Positions 9,476 through 19,614 of a stretch of DNA of 64,000 nucleotides are shown here, in pieces. The notes under the pieces were generated by a model. The model was not told where the DNA came from. It saw only the letters and a list, made by a program, of their open reading frames with translations, and did not search any database. The translations under genes were made by a program, and so were the position numbers. Origin of the DNA: Microbacterium sp. 4R-513 (GTDB taxonomy: Bacteria > Actinomycetota > Actinomycetes > Actinomycetales > Microbacteriaceae); the NCBI RefSeq assembly GCF_011046485.1, contig NZ_CP049256.1:3348001-3412000 (forward strand), read 5' to 3'. Positions within the stretch are counted from its first letter, which is position 1, and each line of letters starts with the position of its first letter.

Positions 9476-10547
9476 CGATACGCCCACGGTCGACCGCGTC
9501 TACGCGGACGGCGTCGCGATGGTGCAGCTGCTGGGGCCGCAGGACCGGCTGCTGCGCGTCGTCGAGAAGGAGCATCCCGGTGTCGACGTGCACGTGCGCG
9601 GCAACGAGATCACCCTGACGGGGGAGGCCGAGGCCGTCGCCGCGGCCCGCTCGCTGGTCGACGAGCTGCTGGCGATGGCGAAGGCGGGGCACCAGCTCGG
9701 CCCCGTCGATGTCGCGTCGTCGAACCGCATCCTGCAGACCGAGGGCGGGCCGCGTCCCTCCGAGGTGCTCGGCGAGGCGATCCTCTCGTCGCGCGGCAAG
9801 GTCATCCGGCCCAAGACGCTCGGGCAGAAGGCCTACGTCGACGCGATCGAGGAGAACACGATCGTCTTCGGCATCGGCCCCGCCGGAACGGGGAAGACCT
9901 ACCTCGCGATGGCGAAGGCGGTCCAGGCGCTGCAGCGCAAGGAGGTCAGCCGCATCATCCTGACGCGCCCGGCCGTCGAGGCGGGAGAGCGTCTGGGGTT
10001 CCTCCCCGGCACGCTCACCGACAAGATCGACCCGTACCTCCGGCCGCTGTACGACGCGCTCAACGAGATGATGGACCCCGAGCTCGTGCCCAAGCTCATG
10101 GCCACCGGCACGATCGAGGTCGCGCCGCTCGCCTACATGCGCGGCCGCACGCTGAACGACTCGTTCGTCGTGCTCGACGAGGCGCAGAACACGACGCCCG
10201 AGCAGATGAAGATGTTCCTCACGCGGCTCGGCTTCGGGACGCGCATGGTGGTCACCGGCGACATCACGCAGATCGACCTGCCCCAGGGCGCATCGGGCCT
10301 GCGTCTCGTGACGCGCGTGCTCGGCAACATCGACGACATCCACTTCTCGTACCTCACGAGCGACGACGTCGTCCGCCACACGCTCGTCGGGCGGATCGTC
10401 GACGCCTACAGCGAGTACGACGAGCGCCGGCTCGCCGCGCGCCGCGAGCGGGACGAGGCATCCGAGTTCGCCAACCGCGCCGAGCGCCGCTCGGCCACGC
10501 GCACGGCCGGTCCGCGCGATCACCTGCCGAAGCGAGGCCGCTCATGA
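9468..10547 (+). CDS. PhoH-like ATPase (YbeZ-type)
   Basis: 359 residues from GTG 9468; GAGGAGAAG upstream supports this start over the longer in-frame ORF from 9426. An N-terminal KH-like region (residues about 1-75) precedes the ATPase with Walker A GPAGTGKT near residue 137 and Walker B VVLDEAQN near 236. YbeZ/PhoH proteins act with YbeY in rRNA and ribosome quality control, and ybeY follows with a four-base overlap (10544-10547). The old name phosphate-starvation-inducible protein reflects homology only. Confidence 0.94.
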   Translation: MPDDTPTVDRVYADGVAMVQLLGPQDRLLRVVEKEHPGVDVHVRGNEITLTGEAEAVAAARSLVDELLAMAKAGHQLGPVDVASSNRILQTEGGPRPSEVLGEAILSSRGKVIRPKTLGQKAYVDAIEENTIVFGIGPAGTGKTYLAMAKAVQALQRKEVSRIILTRPAVEAGERLGFLPGTLTDKIDPYLRPLYDALNEMMDPELVPKLMATGTIEVAPLAYMRGRTLNDSFVVLDEAQNTTPEQMKMFLTRLGFGTRMVVTGDITQIDLPQGASGLRLVTRVLGNIDDIHFSYLTSDDVVRHTLVGRIVDAYSEYDERRLAARRERDEASEFANRAERRSATRTAGPRDHLPKRGRS

Positions 10548-11014
10548 CGATCGAGATCAACAACGAGTCCGGCATCCCGGTCGACGAGACGGTGCTCCTG
10601 CGGCTCACCGAGTACAACCTCGCCGAGCTGCACGTGAGCCCCGACGCGGATGTCGCGATCGTCCTCGTCGACGAGGGTGCGATGGAGGCGCTGCACGTCC
10701 AGTGGATGGACGAGCCCGGCCCCACCGACGTGCTCAGCTTCCCCATGGACGAGCTCCGCCCCGGTACGGAGGACATACCGACGCCGGCCGGCCTGCTCGG
10801 CGACATCGTGCTGTGCCCGCAGGTCGCCGAGACGCAGGCGGTCGCCGCGAAGCACTCGACGATGGACGAGCTCATCCTCCTCACGACGCACGGGCTCCTG
10901 CACCTGCTCGGCTTCGATCACGCGGAGCCGGACGAGGAGCGGGAGATGTTCGGTTTGCAGAAGGACCTCATCGTGGGGTTTCAGCACTCCGAACGCCGAC
11001 GAAACCGCGCATGA
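10544..11014 (+). CDS. ybeY: endoribonuclease YbeY
   Basis: 156 residues. The metal-binding motif HGLLHLLGFDH (HxxxHxxxxxH) near residues 113-123 is intact, with the usual PTDVLSFPMDE upstream. YbeY is a single-strand RNase required for 16S rRNA 3' maturation and ribosome quality control. It is coupled on both sides: ATGA overlaps with phoH (start) and with the corC-like gene (stop 11012-11014). Confidence 0.97.
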   Translation: MTIEINNESGIPVDETVLLRLTEYNLAELHVSPDADVAIVLVDEGAMEALHVQWMDEPGPTDVLSFPMDELRPGTEDIPTPAGLLGDIVLCPQVAETQAVAAKHSTMDELILLTTHGLLHLLGFDHAEPDEEREMFGLQKDLIVGFQHSERRRNRA

Positions 11015-12414
11015 CGCCGGTCCTGCTGCTCCTCGCCGCGGCATTGCTCATCGCCTTCGGCGGCCTCATGGCAGCGATCGACTCCGCACTCGGCGTCACG
11101 TCCAGGCAGGGCCTCGCCGAGCTCGCGATGGCCGGCCGCAACGTCCAGTCGCTGCGTCGCATCGCCGACGACCCGGAGGTGCACGCGAACGCCGTCGTGT
11201 TCATCCGGGTGCTCGCCGAGACGACGGCCGCCGTGCTCGTGACGGTCGCCTTCACGCTCCTGTTCGACAGCATCTGGTGGGCGATGCTCGCCGCCGCGGT
11301 CCTCATGACGGGCATCTCGTTCGTCATCGTCGGGGCGAGCCCGCGCACGTGGGGGAGGCAGCACGCCAAGGTCCTGGTCGGGGCGACGGCGCCCATCATC
11401 CGTGGCGTGCGTCTGATCCTCGGCCCGCTCGCGCACGGCCTCGTCGCGCTCGGCAACCGCGTCACCCCGGGCGTCGCCCGCGGCGCGTCGTTCGCCTCCG
11501 AGGAGCAGCTGCTCGACATGGTCGACGAGGCCGCGTCGCAGGACCTCATCGAGGAGGACGACCGCGAGCTCATCCACTCCGTGTTCGAGTTCACCGACAC
11601 GATCGTGCGCGCCGTCATGGTGCCCCGCACCGACATGGTGACCGTGGATGCCTCGGCCTTCACCCGCGACGCGATGAAGATCTTCCTCGAGAAGGGCATC
11701 TCGCGGATCCCCATCGTCGACGACGAGGCCGACGACGTGGTCGGGATGCTGTATCTCAAGGACCTCGTGCAGTTCGGCTTCCGCGACGAGACGGGATGGC
11801 GGGACGCCCCCATCAATCGCATCGCCCGCCGCGCGGTGTTCGTGCCGGAGTCCATGAAGGCAGAGACGCTGCTGCAGCAGATGAAGCGCGACGCCGTGCA
11901 CGTCTGCCTCGTGGTCGACGAGTACGGCGGCGTCTCGGGCCTCGTGACGCTCGAGGACCTCATCGAGGAGCTCGTCGGCGAGATCGCCGACGAGTACGAC
12001 CCGCGCGCGGAGGAGGCGGTCGAGCTCGAGCCGGGTCGCTTCCGCGTCAGTGCGCGCCTCGGCCTCGACGAGGTCGGAGACCTCTTCGGGATCGATCTGG
12101 ACGACGAGGACGTGGACTCGATCGGCGGCCTCCTCGGCAAGGCCCTCGGACGCGTCCCGCAGCCTGGCGCCACGGCTGAGTACGCCGGGCTCGTCCTCAC
12201 CGGCGGGGCGTCGCGCGGACGCGGACGCGGTCTCGCGACCGTGTTCGTCGAGCGGGGCGAAGAGCTCGAGGCGGCAGAAGAGGCGTTCGGCGCCCGGCCC
12301 CGGACCGGAGAGGTGCAGGTCTCGCGGCCGCGCACCGAGCCCATCCCGGTGTTGAAGCCCTCGACGGGCGACGTGAAGACGCCGAAGGCGAAGAAGGGGG
12401 AGCGCAGTGCCTGA
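11011..12414 (+). CDS. CorC/HlyC-type CNNM membrane protein with CBS pair
   Basis: 467 residues from ATG 11011. Three to four N-terminal hydrophobic segments (residues 3-25, 68-90, 95-115, 125-145) form a CNNM domain; two CBS motifs follow (VMVPRTDMV ... GISRIPIVDDEADDVVGMLY and VCLVVDEYGGVSGLVTLED), then a CorC_HlyC domain and a disordered tail. Relatives export magnesium or cobalt; hemolysin is a legacy name. Position between ybeY and era is conserved in Gram-positive bacteria. The 3' end overlaps era by eight bases. Confidence 0.93.
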   Translation: MTPVLLLLAAALLIAFGGLMAAIDSALGVTSRQGLAELAMAGRNVQSLRRIADDPEVHANAVVFIRVLAETTAAVLVTVAFTLLFDSIWWAMLAAAVLMTGISFVIVGASPRTWGRQHAKVLVGATAPIIRGVRLILGPLAHGLVALGNRVTPGVARGASFASEEQLLDMVDEAASQDLIEEDDRELIHSVFEFTDTIVRAVMVPRTDMVTVDASAFTRDAMKIFLEKGISRIPIVDDEADDVVGMLYLKDLVQFGFRDETGWRDAPINRIARRAVFVPESMKAETLLQQMKRDAVHVCLVVDEYGGVSGLVTLEDLIEELVGEIADEYDPRAEEAVELEPGRFRVSARLGLDEVGDLFGIDLDDEDVDSIGGLLGKALGRVPQPGATAEYAGLVLTGGASRGRGRGLATVFVERGEELEAAEEAFGARPRTGEVQVSRPRTEPIPVLKPSTGDVKTPKAKKGERSA

Positions 12415-13387
12415 CACCGAGCCCACGGAGTCCGAGTTCGAGTCCGCGACCGCGGAGCCCGCACCGGTCCCTGAGCCCGCACCGGTCCCTGAGCCTGTCG
12501 AAGGGCGCTCGGGGTTCGTCACATTCGTCGGCCGCCCCAACGTCGGCAAGTCGACGCTCACCAATGCACTCGTCGGAGAGAAGGTGGCCATCACCTCCGA
12601 CAAGCCGCAGACGACGCGGCGGGCGATCCGAGGCATCCTGAACCGCCCCGTGGGACAGCTCGTGATCGTCGACACCCCGGGACTGCACAAGCCCCGCACG
12701 CTCCTGGGCCAGCGCCTCAACGATCTCGTCGAGCAGGTGCTCGGGGATGTCGACGTCATCGGCTTCTGCGTCCCCGCCACGGAGAAGGTGGGCCCCGGCG
12801 ACCGGCGCATCGCGGAGTCCTTGTCGGGGTACGGCCGCGCAAAGAAGGTCGCGATCGTGACGAAGACGGATGCCGCCTCCCGCGAGCAGATCACGGAGCG
12901 GCTCATGGAGGTCGACAGCCTCCGCGAGGACTGGGCAGCCGTCATCCCGCTGTCCGCTCTCACGCACGAGCAGCTCGACGTGCTCACCGACGAGCTGCTC
13001 GAACTCATGCCGATCGGGCCGGCCTTGTACCCCGACGACGTCGTGACCGATGAGTCGCTCGAGGACCGGATCGCCGAGATCATCCGCGAGTCGGCACTGG
13101 ACGGCGTACGCGATGAGCTGCCGCACTCGATCGCCGTCACGATCGAGGACATGGAGGAGCGCGACACCGGGTCGCTCACCGACATCTACGCGAACATCGT
13201 CGTCGAGCGCGACAGCCAGAAGGCCATCATCATCGGCCGGAAGGGCTCACGGCTGCGCGATGTGGGCGCCCGCGCCCGCGAGCAGATCGAGCCCCTCGTC
13301 GGCACCAAGGTCTTCTTGAAGCTCCACGTTCGCGTCGCCAAGGAGTGGCAGCGCGATCCGAAGCAGCTCGGCCGCCTCGGGTTCTGA
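12407..13387 (+). CDS. era: GTPase Era
   Basis: 326 residues from GTG 12407. G1 GRPNVGKST is near residues 43-51, G3 DTPG near 89-92, G4 TKTD near 152-155, and a C-terminal KH domain contains GRKGSRLRDVGARAREQIE. Era binds the 3' end of 16S rRNA during 30S assembly. The GTPase core is preceded by an unusually long, acidic and Pro-Val-Glu-rich extension of about 35 residues, most of it encoded by a tandem repeat related to a dispersed genomic element (12461-12507). The core looks intact. Confidence 0.97.
   Translation: MPDTEPTESEFESATAEPAPVPEPAPVPEPVEGRSGFVTFVGRPNVGKSTLTNALVGEKVAITSDKPQTTRRAIRGILNRPVGQLVIVDTPGLHKPRTLLGQRLNDLVEQVLGDVDVIGFCVPATEKVGPGDRRIAESLSGYGRAKKVAIVTKTDAASREQITERLMEVDSLREDWAAVIPLSALTHEQLDVLTDELLELMPIGPALYPDDVVTDESLEDRIAEIIRESALDGVRDELPHSIAVTIEDMEERDTGSLTDIYANIVVERDSQKAIIIGRKGSRLRDVGARAREQIEPLVGTKVFLKLHVRVAKEWQRDPKQLGRLGF
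12461..12507 (+). repeat. tandem copies of a PVPEPVEGR-type dispersed repeat in era
   Basis: The unit GCACCGGTCCCTGAGCC occurs at 12461 and again at 12479, and the second copy continues into TGTCGAAGGGC. CCCTGAGCCTGTCGAAGGG is a motif I recognise as dispersed in many bacterial genomes, where it gives the peptide PEPVEGR in otherwise unrelated proteins. Here it sits in frame in the disordered N-terminus of Era. I saw no second full copy elsewhere in this window. Confidence 0.65.
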
Positions 13388-13407
13388 GCCCATCCCGTCA
13401 GGCGGCG

Positions 13408-14745
13408 TCAGCGTCCCGCCTTCGCGGCGTTCCAGGCGATCCACGTCAGCTCGGAGTGCCCGACGTCGTTGTGGGCACCGCTCGCGCCGTCGAGGTGCGA
13501 GATGACCCCGCTCGCGTCGATGTTGTAGAGCTTCCCCGGTGCGAAGCCGGGGTCCGTCCGCGCCCCCTTCGCGAGCGCCGGCAGTTCGACGGCTCCGCCG
13601 ACGCCCTTGATGCCGAAGGTGCCGATCCCGCCGTACTTCGGCGCCTCGTCGTCGCCCAGGAGGAACTGGCCGGCGAGCTTGACGGCGAGCGGATAGAACT
13701 TGCCCACGGCGTAGTCCCACGACGACCGCGTCACGACGACGGGGCCCGAGACGAACTCGGGACGCAGGACGTCGGCGAAGTAGCCACGACCACCGCCGAA
13801 GGCAGAAGGCGCATCCTCGGTGAACGCCCACAGCGAGACGGCCCCCTGTACGAGGAAGAGCGAGTTCACGGGTCGCGGCGGAGGCGTCGGGTGCTCGCCG
13901 GGTCCGCGGACCGCGCCCGCCATGACGATCGTCCCGAAGCTGTGCCCCATGAGGTGGATGCGCACGTCGGCGGCGCGCATGATCTTGCGGACGAAGTCGG
14001 CCGCCGCGCCCTCGCCGAACTCCCGCGCGTGATTCTTGCCGCTCCAGAAGGTGAGCTGGCGCAGGGGCGTCAGCACCGCCTCGCGCAGGCGCGAGAAGAC
14101 CCCGCCGCCCAGCAGGCCGTCGTCGGCCGCCGCCGTGACCGACTCGTCGAACACGACGTCGGGATCCCAGCCGCCGCTGAGCAGCCCGCCGTCGTCGCCC
14201 GCGGCCCCGAGCCGCGACACGAGCGAGCGGTAGGCCTCCGACACATCGGCGGGAAGAGCGTCGCCGGCCGAGGCATCCTGATCCGGGGGCACGGATGCCG
14301 CGTACGTCAGCACCGTCCGGAGGGCCTCGCGCGTCTGGGGATCGTCTCCGAGCTGCGCGGCGAACTCGTCGACCGCCTGATCCACCGTCACGGAGTCCTC
14401 GGACGGCTCATCGCCGAGAAGGCCGCTCGGCGTATCGGTGAGCTCTCGGTTGCTCCACGCCTTGCTCGGCCAGTGCAGGCCGACGACGACGGGGCGGATG
14501 TCGTCGTCGTCCGTGTCGGGGTTCGCGGCCCCGACCCACCGGTCGTACTGGCTGATGGCGTCCTGGTAGTCGCCCTGCCAACCATGGCTCAGGACGAAGA
14601 CATCCGTCACACCCGGCGCGGCGATGGCCTTCAGCGCCGCTGCGCTCGCGACGGAGCCGTCCTCGTCGCGCTGCTCCCGGCCCTTCCTGTCGTAAGCGAT
14701 GAGGTGGTAGGTCTGGGACTTTCCGTCGATGTGCCGAAGGGCCAT
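13408..14745 (-). CDS. alpha/beta hydrolase partner of the CHAT protease
   Basis: 445 residues. An alpha/beta-hydrolase core is visible: strand-HGW motif DVFVLSHGWQGD (about 48-59), HWPSKAW (91-97), nucleophile elbow GHSFG with Ser269, and a C-terminal His-rich segment (HLDGASGAHNDVGHSE, 417-432) that should hold the catalytic His. A low-complexity insert between the first strands and the nucleophile carries three Gly-Leu-Leu-Gly-type motifs: GLLGDE (108-113), DDGGLLSGG (184-192) and DDGLLGGG (208-215). No signal peptide. It starts eight bases after the CHAT gene, its AGGAG overlapping the CHAT stop codon, so the two are co-translated. Substrate (lipid, ester or peptide) is unknown. Confidence 0.8.
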   Translation of the reverse strand: MALRHIDGKSQTYHLIAYDRKGREQRDEDGSVASAAALKAIAAPGVTDVFVLSHGWQGDYQDAISQYDRWVGAANPDTDDDDIRPVVVGLHWPSKAWSNRELTDTPSGLLGDEPSEDSVTVDQAVDEFAAQLGDDPQTREALRTVLTYAASVPPDQDASAGDALPADVSEAYRSLVSRLGAAGDDGGLLSGGWDPDVVFDESVTAAADDGLLGGGVFSRLREAVLTPLRQLTFWSGKNHAREFGEGAAADFVRKIMRAADVRIHLMGHSFGTIVMAGAVRGPGEHPTPPPRPVNSLFLVQGAVSLWAFTEDAPSAFGGGRGYFADVLRPEFVSGPVVVTRSSWDYAVGKFYPLAVKLAGQFLLGDDEAPKYGGIGTFGIKGVGGAVELPALAKGARTDPGFAPGKLYNIDASGVISHLDGASGAHNDVGHSELTWIAWNAAKAGR

Positions 14746-14753
14746 GAGAGCTC

Positions 14754-16886
14754 CTAGTGCGAGCCGCCGGCGGCGGCGAGGGCGGGGTCGACGCGCGTGT
14801 CGGTGTCGCAGTGCACGCCGTACAGGAGGCCGAGCGGATTGCCGTGCTTCTCGAGGAAGTCGCGCCGCAGTCCCAGCACGGCATCGCCGAGCGGCTCACC
14901 CGCGAAGAAGCGGTCGAAGAAGGCGATCGCCCATTCGCTGGCGAACCGGCCGGGGGTCTTGCACTCCGTGCCGATGACGCCGCGGGCGCCTTTCGCGAGG
15001 AAGTACGGCACGAAGCCGTCGTAGAAGTTCGGCGAGAGGTCTCCCGACTCGCACGCATTGATGACGACGAGCGGATGACTCGACAGCTGGTCGTCGATGG
15101 GAGCGTACACGGCGAGCTCGCCGAGCGTGATGCGCTGGTCGCCCGTCATCACGAGGTACGAGTCGTCGGAGTCCTGGTCCGACGCGACGGCGTGGCAGTA
15201 CATGTACAGCACTTTGTCGGTGGCGGTGGCGGCGAGTGCGGCCTTGAGGTCGTCGACCTTCGTTCCCTCGCCGAGGGCGACCGCGCGGTTCTCCCAGTAC
15301 GTCCGCTGAGCCGCGACCGGATGCGAGGGCATCTGGGCGTCGATGCCGTCGTTGTAGAGCACGCGCACTGTCAGGTCGGGCGTCGACTCGATCGTGGTGA
15401 CGGGCGGCAGCGTCGAGATCTCGCGCATCGGCACCTGCTCGACGACATGGCGCATGCCGATGAAGTTCTTCCAGTCGAGAGCGTCGTCCGAGAACCGGTC
15501 GGTGAGGTACATGAGTGCCCACGGCACCGGGAATCCGCGCGAGACGACCTGCAGCGTCGTGACGTCGTCGGCCAGGCTGTCGCGCAGCCAGCGCCCCACA
15601 TCCTTCAGTTCCTCCGAGGCGAACGGACCTCCGAAGATCGCCTGGTAGAGCCGGAAGCCGGCGAAGGCGAGGTCTTTCAGGGCGACGGCCCCGCGGTCGG
15701 CAGGGATGTCGAGTTCCAGCGCGAAGGTCGGGTCCTTCACCGTCTTGAGCAGCGCCTGACGCACGCCGTCGATCCGCGCGGCGAGCTCGTCCTCGGTGAT
15801 CTGGACGAAGACCTCCTGGTCGGTCACGCCCTTGACGAAGAGCTCGTAGCCGCCCGTCGCCGGCATGAACTGCATCGACGCGGTGCGCGGCTCGAGCGTC
15901 GTCGCCGCGCCGGCGGGACGGCCGAAGTTGGTCGACTCGACGGGCTTGGCGGTTCCGACGTCGAACTCGAGCTCGAGGCGCTGCAGGAAGTTGCCCCGGA
16001 CGTCGACGAGCACGCTCAGCTTGGAGGGTCCCGCGTGCAGCGGCGTGCAGGGGAAGAGCACGTGCCCGACAGATCGTCCGTCGCGTCCCACGCGGATCAG
16101 CTGGGGGAGCGGCGGCACTTCGAAGTCGGTGCTCACGAGCTGCACCGACAGGTCGACCGACTTCTGCGTCGCCTCGAAGGGGATCGCGGTCGGGGCCGCA
16201 CCCGCCGCGGTTGCGCTGCGCTCGCCGAACGAGATGTCGAGGACGTACGGCAGTCCTGCCTGCAGGCTGGTGTAGCCGCCCTGCACGTCGGCGTTGAGCC
16301 ACGTCTGCACCGTCTCGACGGGGGCCGGTGCTCCTCCGTCAGCCGGCGGTGGGGTCGGCGCCGGCGGCACGAGCGGGGTGACCGGAGGGGGCCCAGCCGA
16401 CTCGGCTTCGAAGGGCGGCGGGGGCGGTGGCGGCGGCTCAGCCATGTCGGGAGCGGGCGACGGCTCTGCCATGTCGGCCGGCGGCTCGGCCATCGCGCCG
16501 TCATCCGCACTCGGCGCCGCCTCATCGCCGCCGAGCAGCCCGTCATCCGCGCCTGGCGCGGCCTGCGCCCCGAGGCGTGAGCTCACCTCGCTGATCGCGG
16601 TGTCGATCGCTTCGTCCTCGCCCGCACCGAACCCCAGTCGACCCGCATCCACGTCGGCCTGATACCGGGCGGCCAGAGCCGGATCAGCGTCGAGCACCTC
16701 GATCACGACGAAGGCGCGTTCGGTCAGGGTCGCGGCGTTCTGCCAGTCCGCGCGCAGGATGACGGCGTCGTACAGCTCGACGACCGACGGCGGGAAGAAC
16801 TCGACGATCGCCGCTCGTCCGCGCCCGTCGAGGAACGAGTTCGCGAGGATCACAGCCTCGAACGCGCGCTCTTCTGTCGACCCCAT
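14754..16886 (-). CDS. CHAT-domain caspase-like protease
   Basis: 710 residues from ATG 16884-16886. Order: helical N-terminal domain (about 1-80); linker with DDGLLGG at 114-120 and then a Pro/Ala/Glu-rich low-complexity stretch (121-190) including eight consecutive prolines; beta-rich domain (about 195-315); mixed middle domain (330-490); C-terminal CHAT peptidase (about 500-700) with the His-Cys dyad H565 in YMYCHAVAS and C612 in VVINACESG. Both catalytic residues check at codon level. CHAT proteases are the clan CD relatives of caspases and separase, used in bacterial conflict and cell-death systems. No signal peptide or membrane helix. The target is presumably the co-translated hydrolase or the protein itself (inference). 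Confidence 0.85.
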   Translation of the reverse strand: MGSTEERAFEAVILANSFLDGRGRAAIVEFFPPSVVELYDAVILRADWQNAATLTERAFVVIEVLDADPALAARYQADVDAGRLGFGAGEDEAIDTAISEVSSRLGAQAAPGADDGLLGGDEAAPSADDGAMAEPPADMAEPSPAPDMAEPPPPPPPPFEAESAGPPPVTPLVPPAPTPPPADGGAPAPVETVQTWLNADVQGGYTSLQAGLPYVLDISFGERSATAAGAAPTAIPFEATQKSVDLSVQLVSTDFEVPPLPQLIRVGRDGRSVGHVLFPCTPLHAGPSKLSVLVDVRGNFLQRLELEFDVGTAKPVESTNFGRPAGAATTLEPRTASMQFMPATGGYELFVKGVTDQEVFVQITEDELAARIDGVRQALLKTVKDPTFALELDIPADRGAVALKDLAFAGFRLYQAIFGGPFASEELKDVGRWLRDSLADDVTTLQVVSRGFPVPWALMYLTDRFSDDALDWKNFIGMRHVVEQVPMREISTLPPVTTIESTPDLTVRVLYNDGIDAQMPSHPVAAQRTYWENRAVALGEGTKVDDLKAALAATATDKVLYMYCHAVASDQDSDDSYLVMTGDQRITLGELAVYAPIDDQLSSHPLVVINACESGDLSPNFYDGFVPYFLAKGARGVIGTECKTPGRFASEWAIAFFDRFFAGEPLGDAVLGLRRDFLEKHGNPLGLLYGVHCDTDTRVDPALAAAGGSH

Positions 16887-16974
16887 CGCCGGCCCCACCT
16901 GCGTCCGATCGGAGGCCCGCTGCGGGCCCTTTTGGCACACACTAGCCCTCGGCCCGCGCGGGGGCCAGAAGCGC

Positions 16975-17586
16975 TCAGCCCTGCAGGGCGGACCGGACGA
17001 CGACGACCCCGTCGCCGTACGCCGCGTCCGCGGCATCCTGCAGCGTCCCGTCGTCCCAGATGACATCGACCCACACGTACCCGCGCTCGATGCTGGACGA
17101 GACGAACTGATCGCCGAGGGCGGATGGCAGCTCGGCCCGGACCTTCTCGAGGGTCGCCTCATCGGCCGTACCGGGCTTCCCGCCCGTAGGGTCCTCGGGG
17201 CGGATCGGGTCGTACAGCGCCAGGAGGATCGGCGGACCGGTGACCGTGAGCGTCTCGCCGTCGTACGTCCCCTGCACGGCGTAAGCGCCCCAGTGCGCGT
17301 CACCGGACGAGTCACTGCCCTCCACGCCGTCCCACGACCAGCCCTGCAACGGGATGCCGGAGCACTGCGGCGGATACGACTCGGCGATCGGTCCGAGGCA
17401 CAGCTGCACGTCGCCGCCCCGGTCCAGAACCGTGCCGGTGCCGCGCACCTCGCCGTCTGGCGCGGCGGGCGGAACGGTCCCGAACGGCGCGCCGCCCCCT
17501 GCGGCGGGAGTCGCGCATGCAGCGAGGAGGACGAGGGATGCCGCGGCCAGGCCCGCAGCCGCAACGGCACGACGAAGTCGGTTCAT
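16975..17586 (-). CDS. putative lipoprotein upstream of the CHAT operon
   Basis: 203 residues with a lipoprotein signal: basic MNRLRR, a hydrophobic stretch and the lipobox LLAAC with the lipidated Cys near residue 23. The mature part is acidic with two Cys (QLCLG and PQCSG) that could form a disulfide and no domain I recognise. It ends 88 bases before the CHAT gene on the same strand, so it may be the first gene of the operon or only a neighbour. CACCAT with a six-base gap before the ATG suggests a leaderless start. It would sit outside the membrane, unlike the cytosolic CHAT and hydrolase proteins. Confidence 0.7.
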   Translation of the reverse strand: MNRLRRAVAAAGLAAASLVLLAACATPAAGGGAPFGTVPPAAPDGEVRGTGTVLDRGGDVQLCLGPIAESYPPQCSGIPLQGWSWDGVEGSDSSGDAHWGAYAVQGTYDGETLTVTGPPILLALYDPIRPEDPTGGKPGTADEATLEKVRAELPSALGDQFVSSSIERGYVWVDVIWDDGTLQDAADAAYGDGVVVVRSALQG

Positions 17587-17630
17587 ACCTCCATGGTGTC
17601 GGGAACCCGGCGTTCGTCTCGCGGGGCGCG

Positions 17631-17660
17631 TTCGACCGATCCGGACGGCAGGTGTACCCT
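17631..17660 (+). promoter_or_regulatory. leuA leader promoter
   Basis: TTCGAC at 17631-17636, an 18-base spacer, and TACCCT at 17655-17660. The leader-peptide ATG begins six bases after the -10, where transcription should start, so the leader peptide would be translated from a leaderless 5' end. Inferred from sequence only. Confidence 0.65.
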
Positions 17661-17666
17661 GAACCC

Positions 17667-17696
17667 ATGCGCTTCGGCGGGCTTCTCCTTCTTAGC

Positions 17697-17720
<24 letters not shown>
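17667..17720 (+). CDS. leucine-rich leader peptide of leuA
   Basis: A 17-residue ORF, MRFGGLLLLSRRDESSI, with four consecutive leucines encoded CTT CTC CTT CTT. CTT is a minority Leu codon in this genome, which prefers CTC and CTG. Position, length and Leu run are those of an amino-acid-starvation sensor controlling leuA, as known for leucine biosynthesis leaders. The last third of the ORF is the 5' arm of a 12-bp perfect inverted repeat (17697-17708 with 17728-17739), so ribosome position on the Leu codons would control folding. Confidence 0.8.
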
Positions 17721-19547
<1,827 letters not shown>

Positions 19548-19572
19548 CCCCCGAGCGCCGCGGTGCTTGTCA

Positions 19573-19600
19573 AGCCCCCTCCGCTCCGGCGGAGGGGGCT
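19573..19600 (+). terminator. hairpin terminator after leuA
   Basis: AGCCCCCTCCGC at 19573-19584 pairs perfectly with GCGGAGGGGGCT at 19589-19600 around the tetraloop TCCG, 26 bases after the leuA stop. A very stable 12-bp stem with only a weak T-tract after it (CCTAGCTT). Confidence 0.85.
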
Positions 19601-19614
19601 CCTAGCTTGTGGAC

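Noticed and set aside
16911..16935. GGCCCGC-GCGGGCC hairpin with TTTT, terminator-like on the plus strand
   Set aside because: No plus-strand gene precedes it; on the minus strand, the transcribed one, the T-run is on the wrong side.
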